DNA from: Bolinopsis microptera
Taxonomy: Eukaryota > Ctenophora > Tentaculata > Lobata > Bolinopsidae
Direction: 5' to 3'
Assembly: GCF_026151205.1 (NCBI RefSeq)
Contig: NC_087079.1
Location: 2,265,730-2,329,729 of the forward strand
DNA length: 64,000 nt
The notes below the pieces were generated by a model. The model ran no database searches and had not been told where the DNA came from. It worked only from the letters and a program-made list of their open reading frames with translations. Each line of letters opens with the position of its first letter. Position 1 is the stretch's first letter. Shown here piece by piece: positions 9,650-37,551 of this stretch. Both the position numbers and the translations under genes were made by a program.

Positions 9650-11819
9650 TGTGAAGGTGAGTTCATACTAAACATGCACCATATACTGTGCAGTGCCCTG
9701 AGCAGAGGGATTATTATTCGCTATCATTTTATATGTTTTAGTTGGTCATTAGAACCGCCTGGCAACGTCCAGCTTTCAATCAAATTTATTTGAATATTGT
9801 AATTTCAATACACGTTCGATGCAGTCAAAAAACACAAAGTGTTAGTTAGGAAGTGTGAAGAAACATATGAGTACTGGATTAAAATGTGCTCAAGGAACCA
9901 GCGTCTAAAGAACTGAAAACACAGACTCAGAGACAAGAGCATAGCAATGTTTATAGATAATATAACACTCAAAACCCATTCAACTTAATATAAAGAAACG
10001 CGAGGCTAGGAGATTAAGATTAAGTATACGGCAACATAGGATCACTAACCATAAGAGGTGTCTGTATATGAAATATAAATATTATGAGCTTAAACTGGTA
10101 TGATGAAACAGATGAATGTCTCGATCTAATGTCACAATATATGGTACACGCACACATACCTATTACAACTTGTTGAGTGGTTGCCTGGGGAGGCCGACTT
10201 AGGGGGCCCCCGATTATCAGGGGTCATATCATGTCACCAATTAGTGACGTATAATTAGTGATGTGACCCATCAGTTAGAAATGGGCTAGATATAGGGTAG
10301 ACTATAGAGTTCACGTCGTGTCAATTCTGTACATCATAGCTGTACATTAAGAAGTAAACATAATCTTTAAGATTTGTCTGCTCGACTCGTAGATCACATA
10401 AGGGACGGGAGCTCTTGCTAATGGGGTTGGTTCTCGTATCAAGGGGAGTAAGTCCACGGATTTACTTCCTTATCTCAGAAAATTTTCAAGATTTTCTCAG
10501 AAAAGGAAGTACGTCCTTCTCTCAGAAATCATTTGGGCAAAACCGAACAAATGTTTCTCAACTGGTACTTACTTCCTCGAGAATTGCATGCAACAACATT
10601 TCCATACATTAATATGTAGCTCATGTTGTAGAGAATTTCCGACTGAAAATTTGGATACCAATATTGCCAAATTGGACTTACTTCCTTTTCTGAGAAAACA
10701 GCAGAATTCCTACTCAACATATCAATACAACAATTTCTGGATAATACACAGTGCTTCTTTAAAAGTGAACAATCAGTGTAGATTGTCAGCAAAAAATCAT
10801 CAAAATCTTTGATTTATCTTTTTGATTCGTTAAAAGAAGTTAATTTGATCAGAGGAAATCAGAAGTGAGAGTAATCTGCTGCATAAATCAATGCCTCACA
10901 GGAGATTTAGCGACTCAGCGTGCTTCCGGACGAGATGGAACAATCTCGACCCTTCTCTTAAAACTTATTTTTAAAAGGAGGACCTGTAGGGTAAAAAACA
11001 TGACAGTCTTAAACTCAAAAGCTTTAGATCAGGGTCGTGATCTGTTCCATATTATGCTGAAAAATAGGAGTATAGCCACGCGGTAACCATCCTACTCCTT
11101 CATCAAACATGCTGTTCCGTAATAACCTGGCTACACTGTTACCACGGTGGTGGAAGTAGTGTTTGTTGGGGTAGTTTTCAACATACAACTCGGGTTTTGG
11201 TTCAGCAGATTCTGCAGGAAGGAGAAGAATCAAGGTGTCGGGATTCTGTTTTTTTTGAGAGAATAAAGTCAAAGAATCGATTTATCATCGACTAGTGCTT
11301 GAAGTTTGGTAATCACTTGTTCGTACTCACGATTAATGAATACCCTTCGAAATAGTTGCAGACAACGTCTGTTCACCCTAATAAAAAACAATCTAAAACT
11401 GCAAGCAAAGAAGGGCGAACTGTTGACTTCATGAAGAAATGATTATTCTATAAGTAACTAATTCACTGGTTTGCTTATTTAAAAAATCAAAGATGTCAAC
11501 CACAACATTAAGGATTTAACACATGTGAGATGCCACAATATAAAATATTTGTTAATAACGGAATCACTTAACCAATGAATAAACAGTGATAAGTAATAGC
11601 AATACTCGTCACATGCTCATATCATTACAGAGACAACATATAATAAGTGGGGTGGGTGCGCACTATAAACTTACATCCAAACTTTTCACACTTTCGCCTT
11701 TATCCACACACTCCCAACAGATTCAAATACCTAGTCACTTTAGTAACTATTAGATAGTGCAGTAGTTGGCCGCTATTTAAGCTTGTAACTGCACGATGTG
11801 TTGGAATAAAATTTGTGTA
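9650..11819. other. Gene-free stretch with short inverted motifs
   Basis: I see no gene here. At 10440-10700 the motif 'ctcagaaaaggaagtacgtc' and inverse forms such as 'ggacttacttccttttctga' recur, an imperfect inverted repeat of about 200 bp that may be a decayed MITE. Confidence 0.4.
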
Positions 11820-12000
11820 AGGTTACAAAACTATCACAACTTCTATGAGTGTAATTCTTTTGTCAGAGAACTCTGTGTGAAACATTTTCATTAAAATGAT
11901 TGTTGCTCAAACTCAACAACACGCATAGATTAGCTTGTCTAATTGATGAAGATTCACCAGACTTATAGCCACACATTTTGCAAATTTAAAAAAACCGCAC
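11820..12000. repeat. Dispersed repeat copy (related to 32500-34100)
   Basis: The blocks 'tgtgtgaaacatttt', 'gattagcttgtctaattga' and 'gaagattcaccagac' occur in the same order as 'tgtgtgaaacactgt', 'gattagcctgtataattga' and 'gaagattctccaaac' around 32597 and 34060. The other copy is split by a 1.4-kb TIR element and this one is not. Confidence 0.5.
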
Positions 12001-12333
12001 TTAAGCCTAAAAATTTTCCGCACTTTAGCTGTACACAGAGGCAGCTGTTGAATCGCACTTTCCGCATTTATATGTTGTCTCTGTTCAAACAATGGCTAAG
12101 TCAGCTATCATTAATTTCAAGACTGCCTAATATTAAGATGGCAAAAAACAAATTAATTATAATGCTAGTTAATTCGTAAATATGGAGGTAATTAATTCAT
12201 CAAACACTAAAACTAACTACAGAGTGTACCACAGAAAGTGTGACTTTTTTGAGAAATGATACAAAATATTATGAAGGAGCAGTTGCTAAAAACTGTATAA
12301 AAAACTGTATAATCTTATAATGAACTTAGTTCA

Positions 12334-26776
<14,443 letters not shown>

Positions 26777-28845
26777 ATCCTACCTGAGATAATGTCGTTT
26801 TTATAAACGGATTAAAAGATTAAAAAGTCAAATTACAATGGTAATGTCTGACCGATTATAAAAAGTAATTCCACCCAAAGGTCAAAAAGTATATATACAA
26901 GAAAATTAGAATAAAATAAAAAATACCACAATGAACAAAGAAATGCCCCCCAAAAGAACCTGAACAACATAAAATTAAAATAAACTAATAAAAACAAAGG
27001 ACGGCTTCGTTAGTACTTAGTGAAGACTTTCAACTAGATTGCAATGAAGCCAATCTAGGATGTATTTAATTTTAGGTTTAATATTATTTTCATGTATTGT
27101 ATTTATGGATTGTATTGATGTATTGTATAAGTTTTTTATTCGAATATCGTGTTTTGTTGTTATTATGTCTTTATGTTACATATTATGTTGTCATTTGTTT
27201 TGATTCATTATTATTTGCCCTTTTGCGAACATTTAAAACTGTTTCTTCTTTTGTCTTTGCATAAGTAATATTTCTTGGTGTTCAGTAAATGTAAAGTGTG
27301 ATGTTTTTGGATATTTTGTTATTTTTGAATTCGTAGTTATATTTGTTCACGACGTTACAGAAGAAATTGATTAAATGCAGTACGAGGGGTCTAAATCCTC
27401 CTCGCGTCCTAAGATGGCGTTTATCTTGTCTCATATATAATATGATTACAGATTAAATATCGAATTCTGTAACTCTTAGACTTCATCCTTCTATTTGTCC
27501 AATATCGATTACGTGACTTCTTTGTCAAATTTCTCAGAGAAGTTATTTATTTTATTGCAAATAATAACTTAAAAGCCGCTAGCTGCTTCAAAATAAGAGG
27601 CAATGTTAGATTACGTACGCCCGTACGGTCCGCGGAAAGAAAGGAAACTTTACGTCGTTTGACACTATAAAATATGAATTGGTGTTGGGGCAAAGATTTA
27701 ATGTCGATGAAGGGTCATTTGCAGGAGAATATCTGAAAGGTAGAGACAGCCATCACAAAGTCTTTGCGTAAGGCGGACCAAATATAGTACAGTTAATGCC
27801 AATGGAGCAAACATCGACCATCATTTAAGCATTTAGGAACCGATAACACCGTTTACCATCGCTCAGAAACCTCCAGAAAACAAGAAGATCCGTCTCTACC
27901 AGACGACAAAGCTGTTACCGGAGATGCTAACTCATGAGAGTGGACAAGTATAATTGTTCCTCACGCGATAGTGGCGACCCTGGGCCTGGAATACACTAAA
28001 TTAACGGGATAAACGTACGTTGATAAATAGTAAGGATGTCTGGGGATAAACGTGCGTTGATAAATAGTAAGGATGTCTGGGGATGATGCCCCAGTGAAAT
28101 CAAACAACATCTATTACACTCTAACAACTCCCGACAACTTTAATCTCGATTGTTGATATTATTCTTTTCGTTGCGCCATCACGTGATCAAAACGTTGTCA
28201 GAATATGTTCACTTAAACTCTTTAACAATGAGTTCAATTCACTTATCTTGAAATTGTGCCTTGTTTAGTATTTAAGATGGTTATAGGATTAAGGACTGTT
28301 AACTAATCTCCTAAATAATCGGATAACTCGATCATATTGACCAATTTCTTGTCTAGTCACTGTCAGTTAGTTCATAAGGAACCAGAGGAAATTACTGGTA
28401 GTGGTAATAACTACTTATAATCTATCATCACATATAACATGATATTAGATGAAAGTTGCAGAAATGAGCTTAACAGTAGGTAAGTTCTTAATTAAAAACT
28501 TTTATGTCAACGGATTATAAATCGTCGATAGCTCCCAATACCAAGCCCGGTTGCTATGACAACACGGTTGCTATGACAGCAAATTAAACTCGATCAGACA
28601 CCCAATTAGCTTTGACTCCTTGAAAATGTCTTCAGGTTCCAAGACCACCGTAGATTGATTACTGTAAAATGATAGACTAATTTTTTAGAAGAATTGAGGA
28701 AATTATTTTTTGTCGAGCTTAACTTTTTGTATATTTTCCCTTACTTAATATCCTTAACGGAAAACTTAAACTATTTTTTTCTTCGGTGCATGCTCTTGAT
28801 TGAATTAAGGTGTTTTTCAGCAATTTTAACGACCTGGTGATCCCT
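26777..28845. other. Region upstream of the receptor gene, no gene seen
   Basis: The receptor promoter should lie near 26777, but no TATA or initiator element can be assigned. A two-copy tandem repeat with a 37-bp unit containing 'gttgataaatagtaaggatg' is at 28006-28083. The rest is AT-rich with no recognised structure. Confidence 0.4.
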
Positions 28846-29068
28846 TCAGAAAATGGCAGACAAGTTTCAGAAAATGGCAGACAAATATCATAAAATGGCC
28901 GACAAATATCATAAAATGGCCGACAAATTTCAGAAAATAGCAAAGAAATATCAGAAAATGGCAAAGAAATATCAGAAAATGGCAGACAAATATCAGAAAA
29001 TGGCAGACAAATATCAGAAAATGGCCGACAAATATCATTAAATGGCAGACAAATCTCAGAAAATGGCA
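28846..29068. repeat. 21-bp minisatellite, (MADKYQK)n in one frame
   Basis: About ten copies of 'aaaatggcagacaaatatca' plus one base. The unit is a multiple of three, so the plus frame reads MADKYQK repeated and is open for 62 codons. No splice sites or neighbouring coding sequence support a gene. Confidence 0.92.
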
Positions 29069-29992
29069 CACCATTGTCATATAAATCGACAGCCAACTGT
29101 CAGATAAAGCTACCAGAAGGTTAGTCAGCGAGTACAAAAGAACAGCCATTTAAGTGAATATACCTGGAAGACAAAAAAAACTATTTACAATTGATGCTTT
29201 GATGAGACGAGAGATGATCGTCAGTATTTTAAAAATGTGTCCTCAATCCAATAAATCGCACGTGCCACGATTTCCCTTTGTCCTTGAGTGGAACTGGTAG
29301 AATTCCCATAATTGAGTAGCGACGAAGTCGTTAGGTATATATAAGTCTGGCGGTACTAATATCCCGGTGACGTTTAATTTTGACAACTGATATTAGTGAA
29401 TATTGTGGAATTCACAATTAATTGTACAAATGGCGAGACAGTTATAGCTTTAAGGGTAGATTTACCAAAACCGTTTATGATTTGGTTCGGCAAAAGATTT
29501 CATATTTGGAAAATACAAACAAAATCATGCTTTGGCACTTTCAAAGCCTTTTTTCAATTTGATTAAGTCTGTCGCTGTAATATCGATATATTTGTCTACG
29601 AGAACCTCTCAAAAGGATTCGATTATTTGATTGAGAAATATATGACCAAGTTGCAAGCCGATTAAGGCTTGTGAAGAAGATTTGCATAATTTACAAAATT
29701 TCAAATGCTACTGAGATTTAAGGTGTAAAATCCGACCTAGAAATATACGTGTAAAAAAATACCAAAATGGCCAATTTCAGGCTTAGAATGCCTACAAATT
29801 ATTTTCTACAAGATCGTTATCAGCTTGGCGAGACAAAACTTTTAGGGGAACCTTGTTTTCGAGCTAGAAAATTGTTTAAATAACTTTTCTTAAAATATCA
29901 TGAGCGATTTTGGTGTATGGCAAACAGTAGGATTAGTTGAGCGGTTATTTGAATGAATAAAATTAGATATTTATATTTGAATAAGTCCAGCT
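29069..29992. other. AT-rich DNA, nothing recognised
   Basis: No ORF with a recognisable family, no tandem array and no paired inverted ends were found. Confidence 0.35.
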
Positions 29993-30082
29993 AGACACCA
30001 GACGGCACGTAACCATGGTAACGCATCTCATAATCGACTAGGTAACGCGTTACGGTGTTACGTGCTGTCTAGCGGGTCTTCA
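29993..30082. mobile_element. Short imperfect inverted repeat, MITE-like
   Basis: 'agacggcacgtaaccatggt' on the left pairs imperfectly with 'gtgttacgtgctgtct' on the right. The two 'gtaacgc' blocks lie just inside. The whole is about 90 bp. Confidence 0.45.
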
Positions 30083-32631
30083 TTAGGCCGTAGAGCATGT
30101 CATATCTAATCGCTAGACGGCGCAGAGGAAGTTAAGCAAGAATCTGGGGTCAAATATTATTAATATCAGTATCCTAACTTAATATCTATAATTTAATTAG
30201 AATTAGACGCTTATAGAGGAAGTTATCAACTTTAGTAAATTGATCTTATAGTATAAAGGGTAAATTTATTTACTTTGTAGTTGTATGCAGTGGCGTAAAA
30301 AGACCCGCTATGAGGGGGGGGGGGCGATCACAGGGCCAGGGAGCGCTTTTTCCCTAATTTTAGGTCTTTTAACAAAAAGTCAGTCGTCAACTTAACGTTC
30401 GGTCGACGCGACAATAATTGGGGGTACAAAAGCTCCAGAAGGGGCACCAAAAAGCTGTAGGGGGCACCAAACGTTACACCACTGGTAGTGCAGTTGCATG
30501 GCACATTTATTGAGTTTGCAAATGAGAATCTGCAACTGTCTCTGCGTTAATACTTTAATAAACAAGAATTGCAAATTCTAATATTCATAATCTAGTTAAA
30601 CGTCTAATCACTAGACGTTGGAGGAAGTTTTTACCAACCGCATCAAGTAAAACTATTTGATATTAGTTACGGTAATCAGGACCAATAAGGAAGTATGATT
30701 AATCAGGACATGTCTGTAAATTGTTTGTCATACAAGCAAAGTAAAAAGAGTATAATAATATTATATGTGTCTACTGCACTGAGGGTTGAGAGGAATGAGT
30801 GGAATAAAACCAAAAACTGTCAAAGTTGGGAATCGTGAGTTATATTATATCCAAAAAAGCTCTAAATGAGAGAAAATTGCGCTTTCTTGAGGTCTGAAAT
30901 AACAATGAAACAGACGTTAAAGCAGCATATGACGAATGATTACGTTTGATTTGATAGGTGATAACAGTTATATTACTGGTTATATCACTGGCCGGTAACA
31001 GTTCATTTTACCGTTGGAGCTAGAAAGATGACACTACAGTCGTGCTGCCGTCAGGTGTCTCCGACTAGTGGTCTAGACTACTATTAGTGTTTCTGAGAGA
31101 ACCAGTAACTGTGCCCATTATCGTGCTACAGATGGGGCTTGTTTTAGAGGTTGGAGCATTATAGAGTGTAATTTTATGGACTTCACAGCATTTTCTGTGA
31201 ATATTAGTGTGAATATTAGTGGGGCATTTTAGAGTCTGCTAGCAACGTTATTACTGATGACCGAAAGTGTAATACTCAAAAGGTTATACTTAAATCGAAA
31301 ACTGAGGTCACACTCGATATGAAAAGATTCCCAAAGAAGTAGATAATAATGTCGTTGTCTATGCTAATAAATGTTCAAACGAAAATTATAATTCGAAATT
31401 GTTTTTCAGACAATTATTATTAAAAAAGTTTAACATTCTACACGACTCTATTCTGACAGTAAATTAAAACATTCTTTCCGAATACGGAACATTGTTAAAT
31501 AATCTCTACTGAATTTTTCATTTTTGATAGATAAAAACCTAGTTTCCCGCCGTACGATGATAGCATGAAGATGCTCTGCCTACCTCTGGAGTGTGGCAAC
31601 CCTCCAGGAAGACAATGCCAGAGAAATCTACGTGAAGATGATGGAGGTTAATACAAATGGAATGAGGAGGAGTTAATAAAATGATATTAAGGACAGTTGA
31701 TGAGTAAATAAGCTAAGCAGCACGATGATCTCTCCGGGTGACGCTTAGTATGCGTGTTACGAAGTTGATGATGTAAAATCCGGATTGGAATATTGTTTAT
31801 GAGTCGCATGGTTGCAATGTATTCTTGTGTAAATTTGTATTGATCCCGTTTGATGCGACAAGGAAAAATGCTCTTATTAGGAGCTATATAGAAAATAATT
31901 TGAGATCAAGAATACGATGTTGTAACATTGAAACGTTGAGTTATTCCTTTCCTGATAGGAGAAGTTGATAATAGTACTAGGTTGCATCAAAGGTTGACGG
32001 AGAGATAATTTAATCTTGAAAGTATTGCCCCCGCAGCTGTGCTATAGCTAGGTGGCCTATACCGACAGCTCCCACACATTAACAGGATCCCAGTCATTGA
32101 ATTATCCTGGGCACTGTCAGAGGTGCAACGTTTAAGTTTTACGAAATCTGCGAACTTTCCGACACAATTCTGCATACTTATTTAAATACAAAATGTTGGT
32201 ATATTTTTGCCCTGGGTAGCGGCGGGTACTTCTGCGTGCATGAGATCGACTATTGATATTTGATACAAGAGAATCGCCATTTTCGGACGTGAGGAGAGTT
32301 AGGACTCCTCCAACTACATTAAATCAATTCCTTCTGTAACGTCCTCAATAAATGTATTTAATTGTAGTTGTGAAATTAGTTCCCCCCCCCCCCCCCCCTT
32401 AGTTTAATTTATAACTGTTATCTAATACAAAACAAGAGAGGGAGAAACGTAGCTGCAAACAAACAACTCGTCAATAGCAATCCTTTAATGTTGATAGCAA
32501 TCAACAGATTCAAATTGTGTCAGTATAGATACATGTATCAGAGATTCTATGTGTGTAATTCTGTAACACATCTGGAATTTTCGGGAAACTTTGTGTGAAA
32601 CACTGTCCCTGAACGTGTGATGCAACGTTAT
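30083..32631. other. Gene-free stretch with scattered repeat fragments
   Basis: No host gene seen. It contains a G10 run near 30318, the dispersed fragment at 31558-31640, a C-rich homopolymer at 32382-32398, and a repeat at 32264-32315 ('gatacaagagaatcgccatt') that recurs at 36058-36115. Confidence 0.4.
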
Positions 32632-34052
32632 TATATGGACACGTTCATCTGAGTTTGAGGATATTGGTAAATATAAGTGACCCTATTAAAAGTGTAGTTG
32701 ACTTTGTCACACTATGAAATTACACAAACCCTTGATGGTTAGGATAATCGTCTCATCCTCTAGGCTAACTTTGTCACATAACGATATCTTAAATACAGCC
32801 GGCACGGAAATGGTTACATTGTCACACTATAAACATGTGACGGAGTAAATATGGACCCCTTGCTGCCGTTTTTAACCAATATTTTGAGTGTCCAGTTGAT
32901 TGGATGGGTACATATGACCAATACCTACATATTTGACGACTTTTTTCGTTAGATGGTGCACTCAGGTTTACTCTGTCACACATTTAAGAAAATGTAAAGA
33001 ATGTTTAGGGCACCCTGATAAGCCATGCTGAGTAGTGTCGGTGTATTTGTTGGCCTGGAAGTGATAGGAATTGTTATTATATCATGTAGTCGTAAGAAAT
33101 TAAAACACAGAACGCACAAACAAGTTTACTTTGTCACATAATCTTGATAATATCTGAACATGTGTGTCACATTTTTAGTGACTTTGACAAATTTAACCTA
33201 AAATTGTTAAATAATAAAACTTGAGCTTTGATGTTCTGGACAATATTCTACCAATTTTTTCTGAAAGAATGTTGAATTTTAATAGAGTTATAGAATATAT
33301 AAATCTTCAAAATAGGGGCATGACATGTTTACTTTGTCATATCAGTTATTATAAGAGTTATTATAAGAGACTATTTCATTCTATAATCATTGTTTTTAAC
33401 CAATTTACGATTTCGTATCATTTTTTGTGACAATGTAAACATCAACTTATCTTAACTTGCATCAACTACATTGTCATCATATAAAGTTTTCCCGACTTTC
33501 AAACCAAAATCAGATATAAATAATTCGCCCAATATTTAAAATTCCATATAATATTGTGACAGAATTAACCTCATTTCCCAATAACTAAGTGCCTGTATTA
33601 GCTAACTATTCAAATAACATATTTTAGGGCTATGATTGGTAGAGCAACCATCAAATAATGAGTTGACCTCACAGTAGAATAGAGGTATAGTATTCTGAGT
33701 GTGACAAAGTTACCCAAATATTGCCTTGTAACCGTTCAATCCGTGCCCTTTAACCGATGTTGTATCATAATTGTTGGATTTACCTAATCTACAATATTTC
33801 AGACCAAGGAATGATAATTAGACAACTGCAGTTAACTAAGTTACACAAAATGTGACATTTGAAACATTATAGTGCCTAACAACAATAGATTTTATTTCTG
33901 AACAGTGCATATGGGAGTATGGGTTACGTGGCTAATGTTCAGAACTTCTGAACGTGCTAGGTTAATAGATTTCAAAACTAAGCCACTATCGTCGAAAACG
34001 CTATTATTTTTGTTTACCAATATCCTCAAACTCAAATGAACGTGTCCATATA
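32632..34052. mobile_element. 1,421-bp TIR DNA transposon, non-autonomous, TSD ttat
   Basis: The left end 'tatatggacacgttcatctg' and the right end, complement of 'tatatggacacgttcatttg', match over about 38 bp with very few mismatches. 'ttat' flanks both sides (32628-32631 and 34053-34056). Inside, 'ctttgtcaca' words recur about ten times. They read forward in the left part and inverted ('tgtgacaaag', 'gtgacaatg') in the right part, as subterminal transposase sites often do. No transposase ORF remains. Confidence 0.75.
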
Positions 34053-34725
34053 TTATACAGATTAGCCTGTATAATTGAAGAAGATTCTCCAAACTTTGCA
34101 AACATTTTGCAAAATAAATGCTGTAATTGATAATCGCCAAATTTTGGCATTTTAGGCGATTCAATAAGCGTTTAAAACAAAATAGCCAAAAGCATCAATC
34201 GAATATAAAATCTAAATTCTTCAACAGTCACTAACAAGGAGTGCTCTTAAACACCCTGTTGTTTAACTGTTTATTTACAGAGGTAGAGTTAGGGAACATG
34301 AGTTGTAGACAGTTGTACAGTTTAGATTATCATTTAATTGGTGTTAAAAACATTGTCTTCAGCGAACCTCCATGACATATCAACAGCAATCATCTTTGGA
34401 TTACAACCAGTTTTACACTCATATAGTTTAAACCAGTAGTGCCATTCCTGCCACTTTCTGACAAATGTGCATTGTGCTTATAGACCTTTTTTGAAATTCT
34501 GGATTGTTTAACCCAAATTTCTTTTTTGAGTCAAGAACTATCCCTGAAAACCGCCAGAAATCATTAGCATTATTCACTGGCCCTAGAAACTCCCTCTTGG
34601 AACCGTCTTAAATGCTAAAATTTGTCAAAAATTTGTCAAAAAAAACCTCGGATTTTTGAGTGGTCTTAAAGCAATTTTGTCGGAAAAAGTCAAAATATGC
34701 GTTCATTATTTAATATTTAGAATTG

Positions 34726-34741
34726 ATCTCAGAGAAACGAA
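34726..34741. repeat. Left target-site duplication of the LINE insertion
   Basis: The 16-bp 'atctcagagaaacgaa' is repeated exactly at 35331-35346, right after the poly(A) tail. Confidence 0.93.
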
Positions 34742-35330
34742 CGGGTGACCAGGCAAGACCCGATATTAGAGCTCGTGGTTTCTATAGGCCGGGCCAAATG
34801 GCTTTTTTCGATGTTAAGGTAATTAATCCTAATTCTAATTCCTACCTTCAACATTCGACAAAGAAGACCATGGAGAACGCCGAGAAACAGAAATCACGAT
34901 GCTACAACGAGAGAATACTTAATGTAGAGCACGGATCATTCGCTCCATTAATTTATTCAGTAACTGGTGGCATGGGACCTCAAGCCAGGACATTTGAGAA
35001 ACTGCTTTGCAACAAACTTGCTTATAAGAAAAAGCAGAATTACAACGATATTATACATTTTTATCGGTGTAAATTATCTTTTTTAATTAGGAAATTAATT
35101 TTATTGTGTATTAGAGGATCAAGAAATACCTCAAACAAAACTTACGAATTATCTAACATGGATGATTCATGATTTAGAATTTAACTCTTTCGAATCGAAA
35201 GTCAACTAATTTTTTCAGTCCCATGGACTGGGTTTTATTTTTGCAATGATGATTTTCATAATATATATCTGTAATACTATTTTGTATATATTTAATTTCG
35301 TTTTCCAAAAAAAAAAAAAAAAAAAAAAAA
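34742..35330 (+). mobile_element. 5'-truncated LINE copy with nuclease-like C-terminal domain
   Basis: A 589-bp insertion is bounded by a perfect 16-bp target-site duplication and ends in 24 A residues (35307-35330). It carries about 140 codons from the left edge to a TGA at 35170. The protein contains 'RPDIRARGFYRPGQMAFFDV', 'NVEHGSFAPLIYSVTGGMG' and 'CIRGSRNTS', a domain seen at the C-terminus of many invertebrate LINE RT proteins. The D and F-D-V-K residues suggest a PD-(D/E)XK-type nuclease fold. The RT is missing because of 5' truncation, and the apparent start codon lies in the target sequence. The open frame and exact duplication show a recent insertion. Confidence 0.85.
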
Positions 35331-35346
35331 ATCTCAGAGAAACGAA

Positions 35347-37420
35347 AGCACTGCAGACAAATTGATATTACCTACTGCAAGTACATAACAGACTGGCAGT
35401 TAACTCTGCCAAAACCGGAAAGAATGCCAAAACCTTTAAACCTTGTCAGACATAATATACAAGTAGTGACCACTGACCAGTTATGGTACAGAATCTCTTA
35501 TGGCAAATCGGTACAATGCTGACTAGCTTTACGAGGCCTATAATATACCGGCGGTACCTTTTTGTACCTACTAGGTATTATATTTAATTTAAACATATAA
35601 TGGCTTTTCGCTCCAGACGAGTAAGCAATTTGAATTATAGAAATAACCGCGGTAAATTGGTGGTAATTACTGTACGACAAGAAGATCCTGATCAGCAAAA
35701 GCTAGACTTTACTAAACAGTCTCCCGGGACAAAATGCTGACTTCCTGATCCTAGACTGACAGCCTCTGGTTTGTCGGCATGATATCTGCCAAATTTTTCG
35801 GCATCAGTCCAGTTGTCCGGTAGCAAATTCTGCAGTTTTATAATACCCCGTCTGTCTAGCGAACTAGCTGCTCAACCTGGATCTGCTCACTGGATTGAGT
35901 AGCACAAAAGTGCACCAAGCTTTATTAGTGACTGTCATTTGGTGGTGGTGACATTTATTTTTAATACAATACACATAATTAAAAAATAAAACAATATTTA
36001 AATAGATTAATTCAATTACATAAACTTCGCGATCGAAAACCTCCCGATGCTGTATATTTGATACAAGAGAAACGCCATTTTCGGAAGTTAGGAGAGTTTG
36101 GACTCCTCCAACCATCTCCTCCTCACACACCGGGATAAAAAGAATATACAGCTACTCAGGCCTTGTGGGCCACTGGGCCCTCCGTGGATATTCAATATAG
36201 CCGGAGCAATTGCGTGCTATAATACTGTTTGCATCCGGTCCAGGCCCCAGACTCCAGAGTGCTAATTTAATATGGACGCATTGAAGCGGATCAAAAACAA
36301 AGAACAAACGAATAATGCTCGAGTTGTGCGCGGTTGATGAAGCGGATATATTACGGTAGGCGAGACTGACTTTGGCGATCAGATATAAATGATTGAGAAT
36401 TTTAGGAGCCAGTGGTGGATGAGGAAGTGCGGATGTTTATTGGCTAAAACCGTTATTCTTATAAACTATTCTTATAAATTAATGACAAAATGGTAAATGC
36501 CCATTTAACGAATTACGCACGCTGAATTGACAATTCTAGTTCATATAAACGGTAATGATTATAAAGGTGGGGGTACTGGTTTTCATGGTTACTGCTAGCC
36601 ATGGTTACTGGGGCTCTGAGGGTAGGAATTAGGACCTCAGTAAATCTGAGATATACCCGAGCTTTACTCGCGAATTAAGCTAATCTGCAATCGTTGAGGC
36701 TTCTAAACGCAATGTTTAATATTTTACCTCGAGCTTTTGATTGGAGCAATAAACAATACTCTTTAAAGGCAGGTATTAAGTATTTTACTATATAGTCGAT
36801 CACATTCGTAAAGACGTGGCAGTCTCGGTAAAGCTCACGTTAAAGTTCAGAACTTTAAACACGCGGTGTTAACAGCTGTAGAGTCAAGGACAAGAGATAC
36901 CATTATTACTGGTACAGTCGACTCCTTCGTCGGGTAATTAGTACTTTAGTAGAAAGTTAGTACAAATCAGAAGTTTAGACAAACAAGTTACAATGACCCA
37001 AAACCAACAAAAGGAATTACAGTTTCAAGAGCGCTCTCCAACATATTATTACAAAACCAGTAGCGTTATATGTTTGACGTTAAGATTTCATTGGGAAGAC
37101 GTGTATAAGGGTTGATTGCTTCTGCAATCGATATTGTAGTATAATTTTCACAATTTTCGTCACAACTTTTAATCAAGAAATTAAATGCATATAATAATAT
37201 AATATAATATAAACAGTTTATCGATGGGAAACATCCTGAAATTATTAAACTGTTAAACTTGGAACCTCAGCTTGGTTGAAGCGCCTGCATTATATTATAA
37301 GATTATACTTACAGTTGTGACGTGTATAATATACGCAGATAACAAAGGTTTGGCAGAACGAAGGCAGCTACTTTCCATGCACTACTTTTGTTCCACGCAT
37401 TTAGTTACAATTTCTTATTC
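35347..37420. other. Gene-free stretch with a dispersed repeat
   Basis: Contains the second copy of the 'gatacaagagaaacgccatt' repeat at about 36058-36115. The rest shows no gene or paired structure I could recognise. Confidence 0.35.
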
Positions 37421-37548
37421 AGTGGATATGTTTAGAACTAGTTTAGAGACATACTTATTCAATTTGTCACAATATGATTTGGAGAAGATCTTTTCTCAGG
37501 ACATGAAGCCATTTAATGGCCGATGTTTATTTCTGACGCAAATGAAAA
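37421..37548 (+). repeat. Flanking direct repeat, left copy
   Basis: It reads 'VDMFRTSLETYLFNLSQ', reminiscent of the C-terminal 'FKxxLKTYLF' tail of some LINE RT proteins. It is nearly identical to 38240-38380, and a decayed third copy lies at 39672-39746. The pair brackets the hAT fragment. Confidence 0.7.
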
Positions 37549-37551
37549 ACA

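Noticed and set aside
28826-29149. (MADKYQK)n open frame and its antisense frames as a repetitive protein gene
   Set aside because: A 21-bp tandem repeat explains the open frames. There is no adjoining exon or plausible regulatory context.
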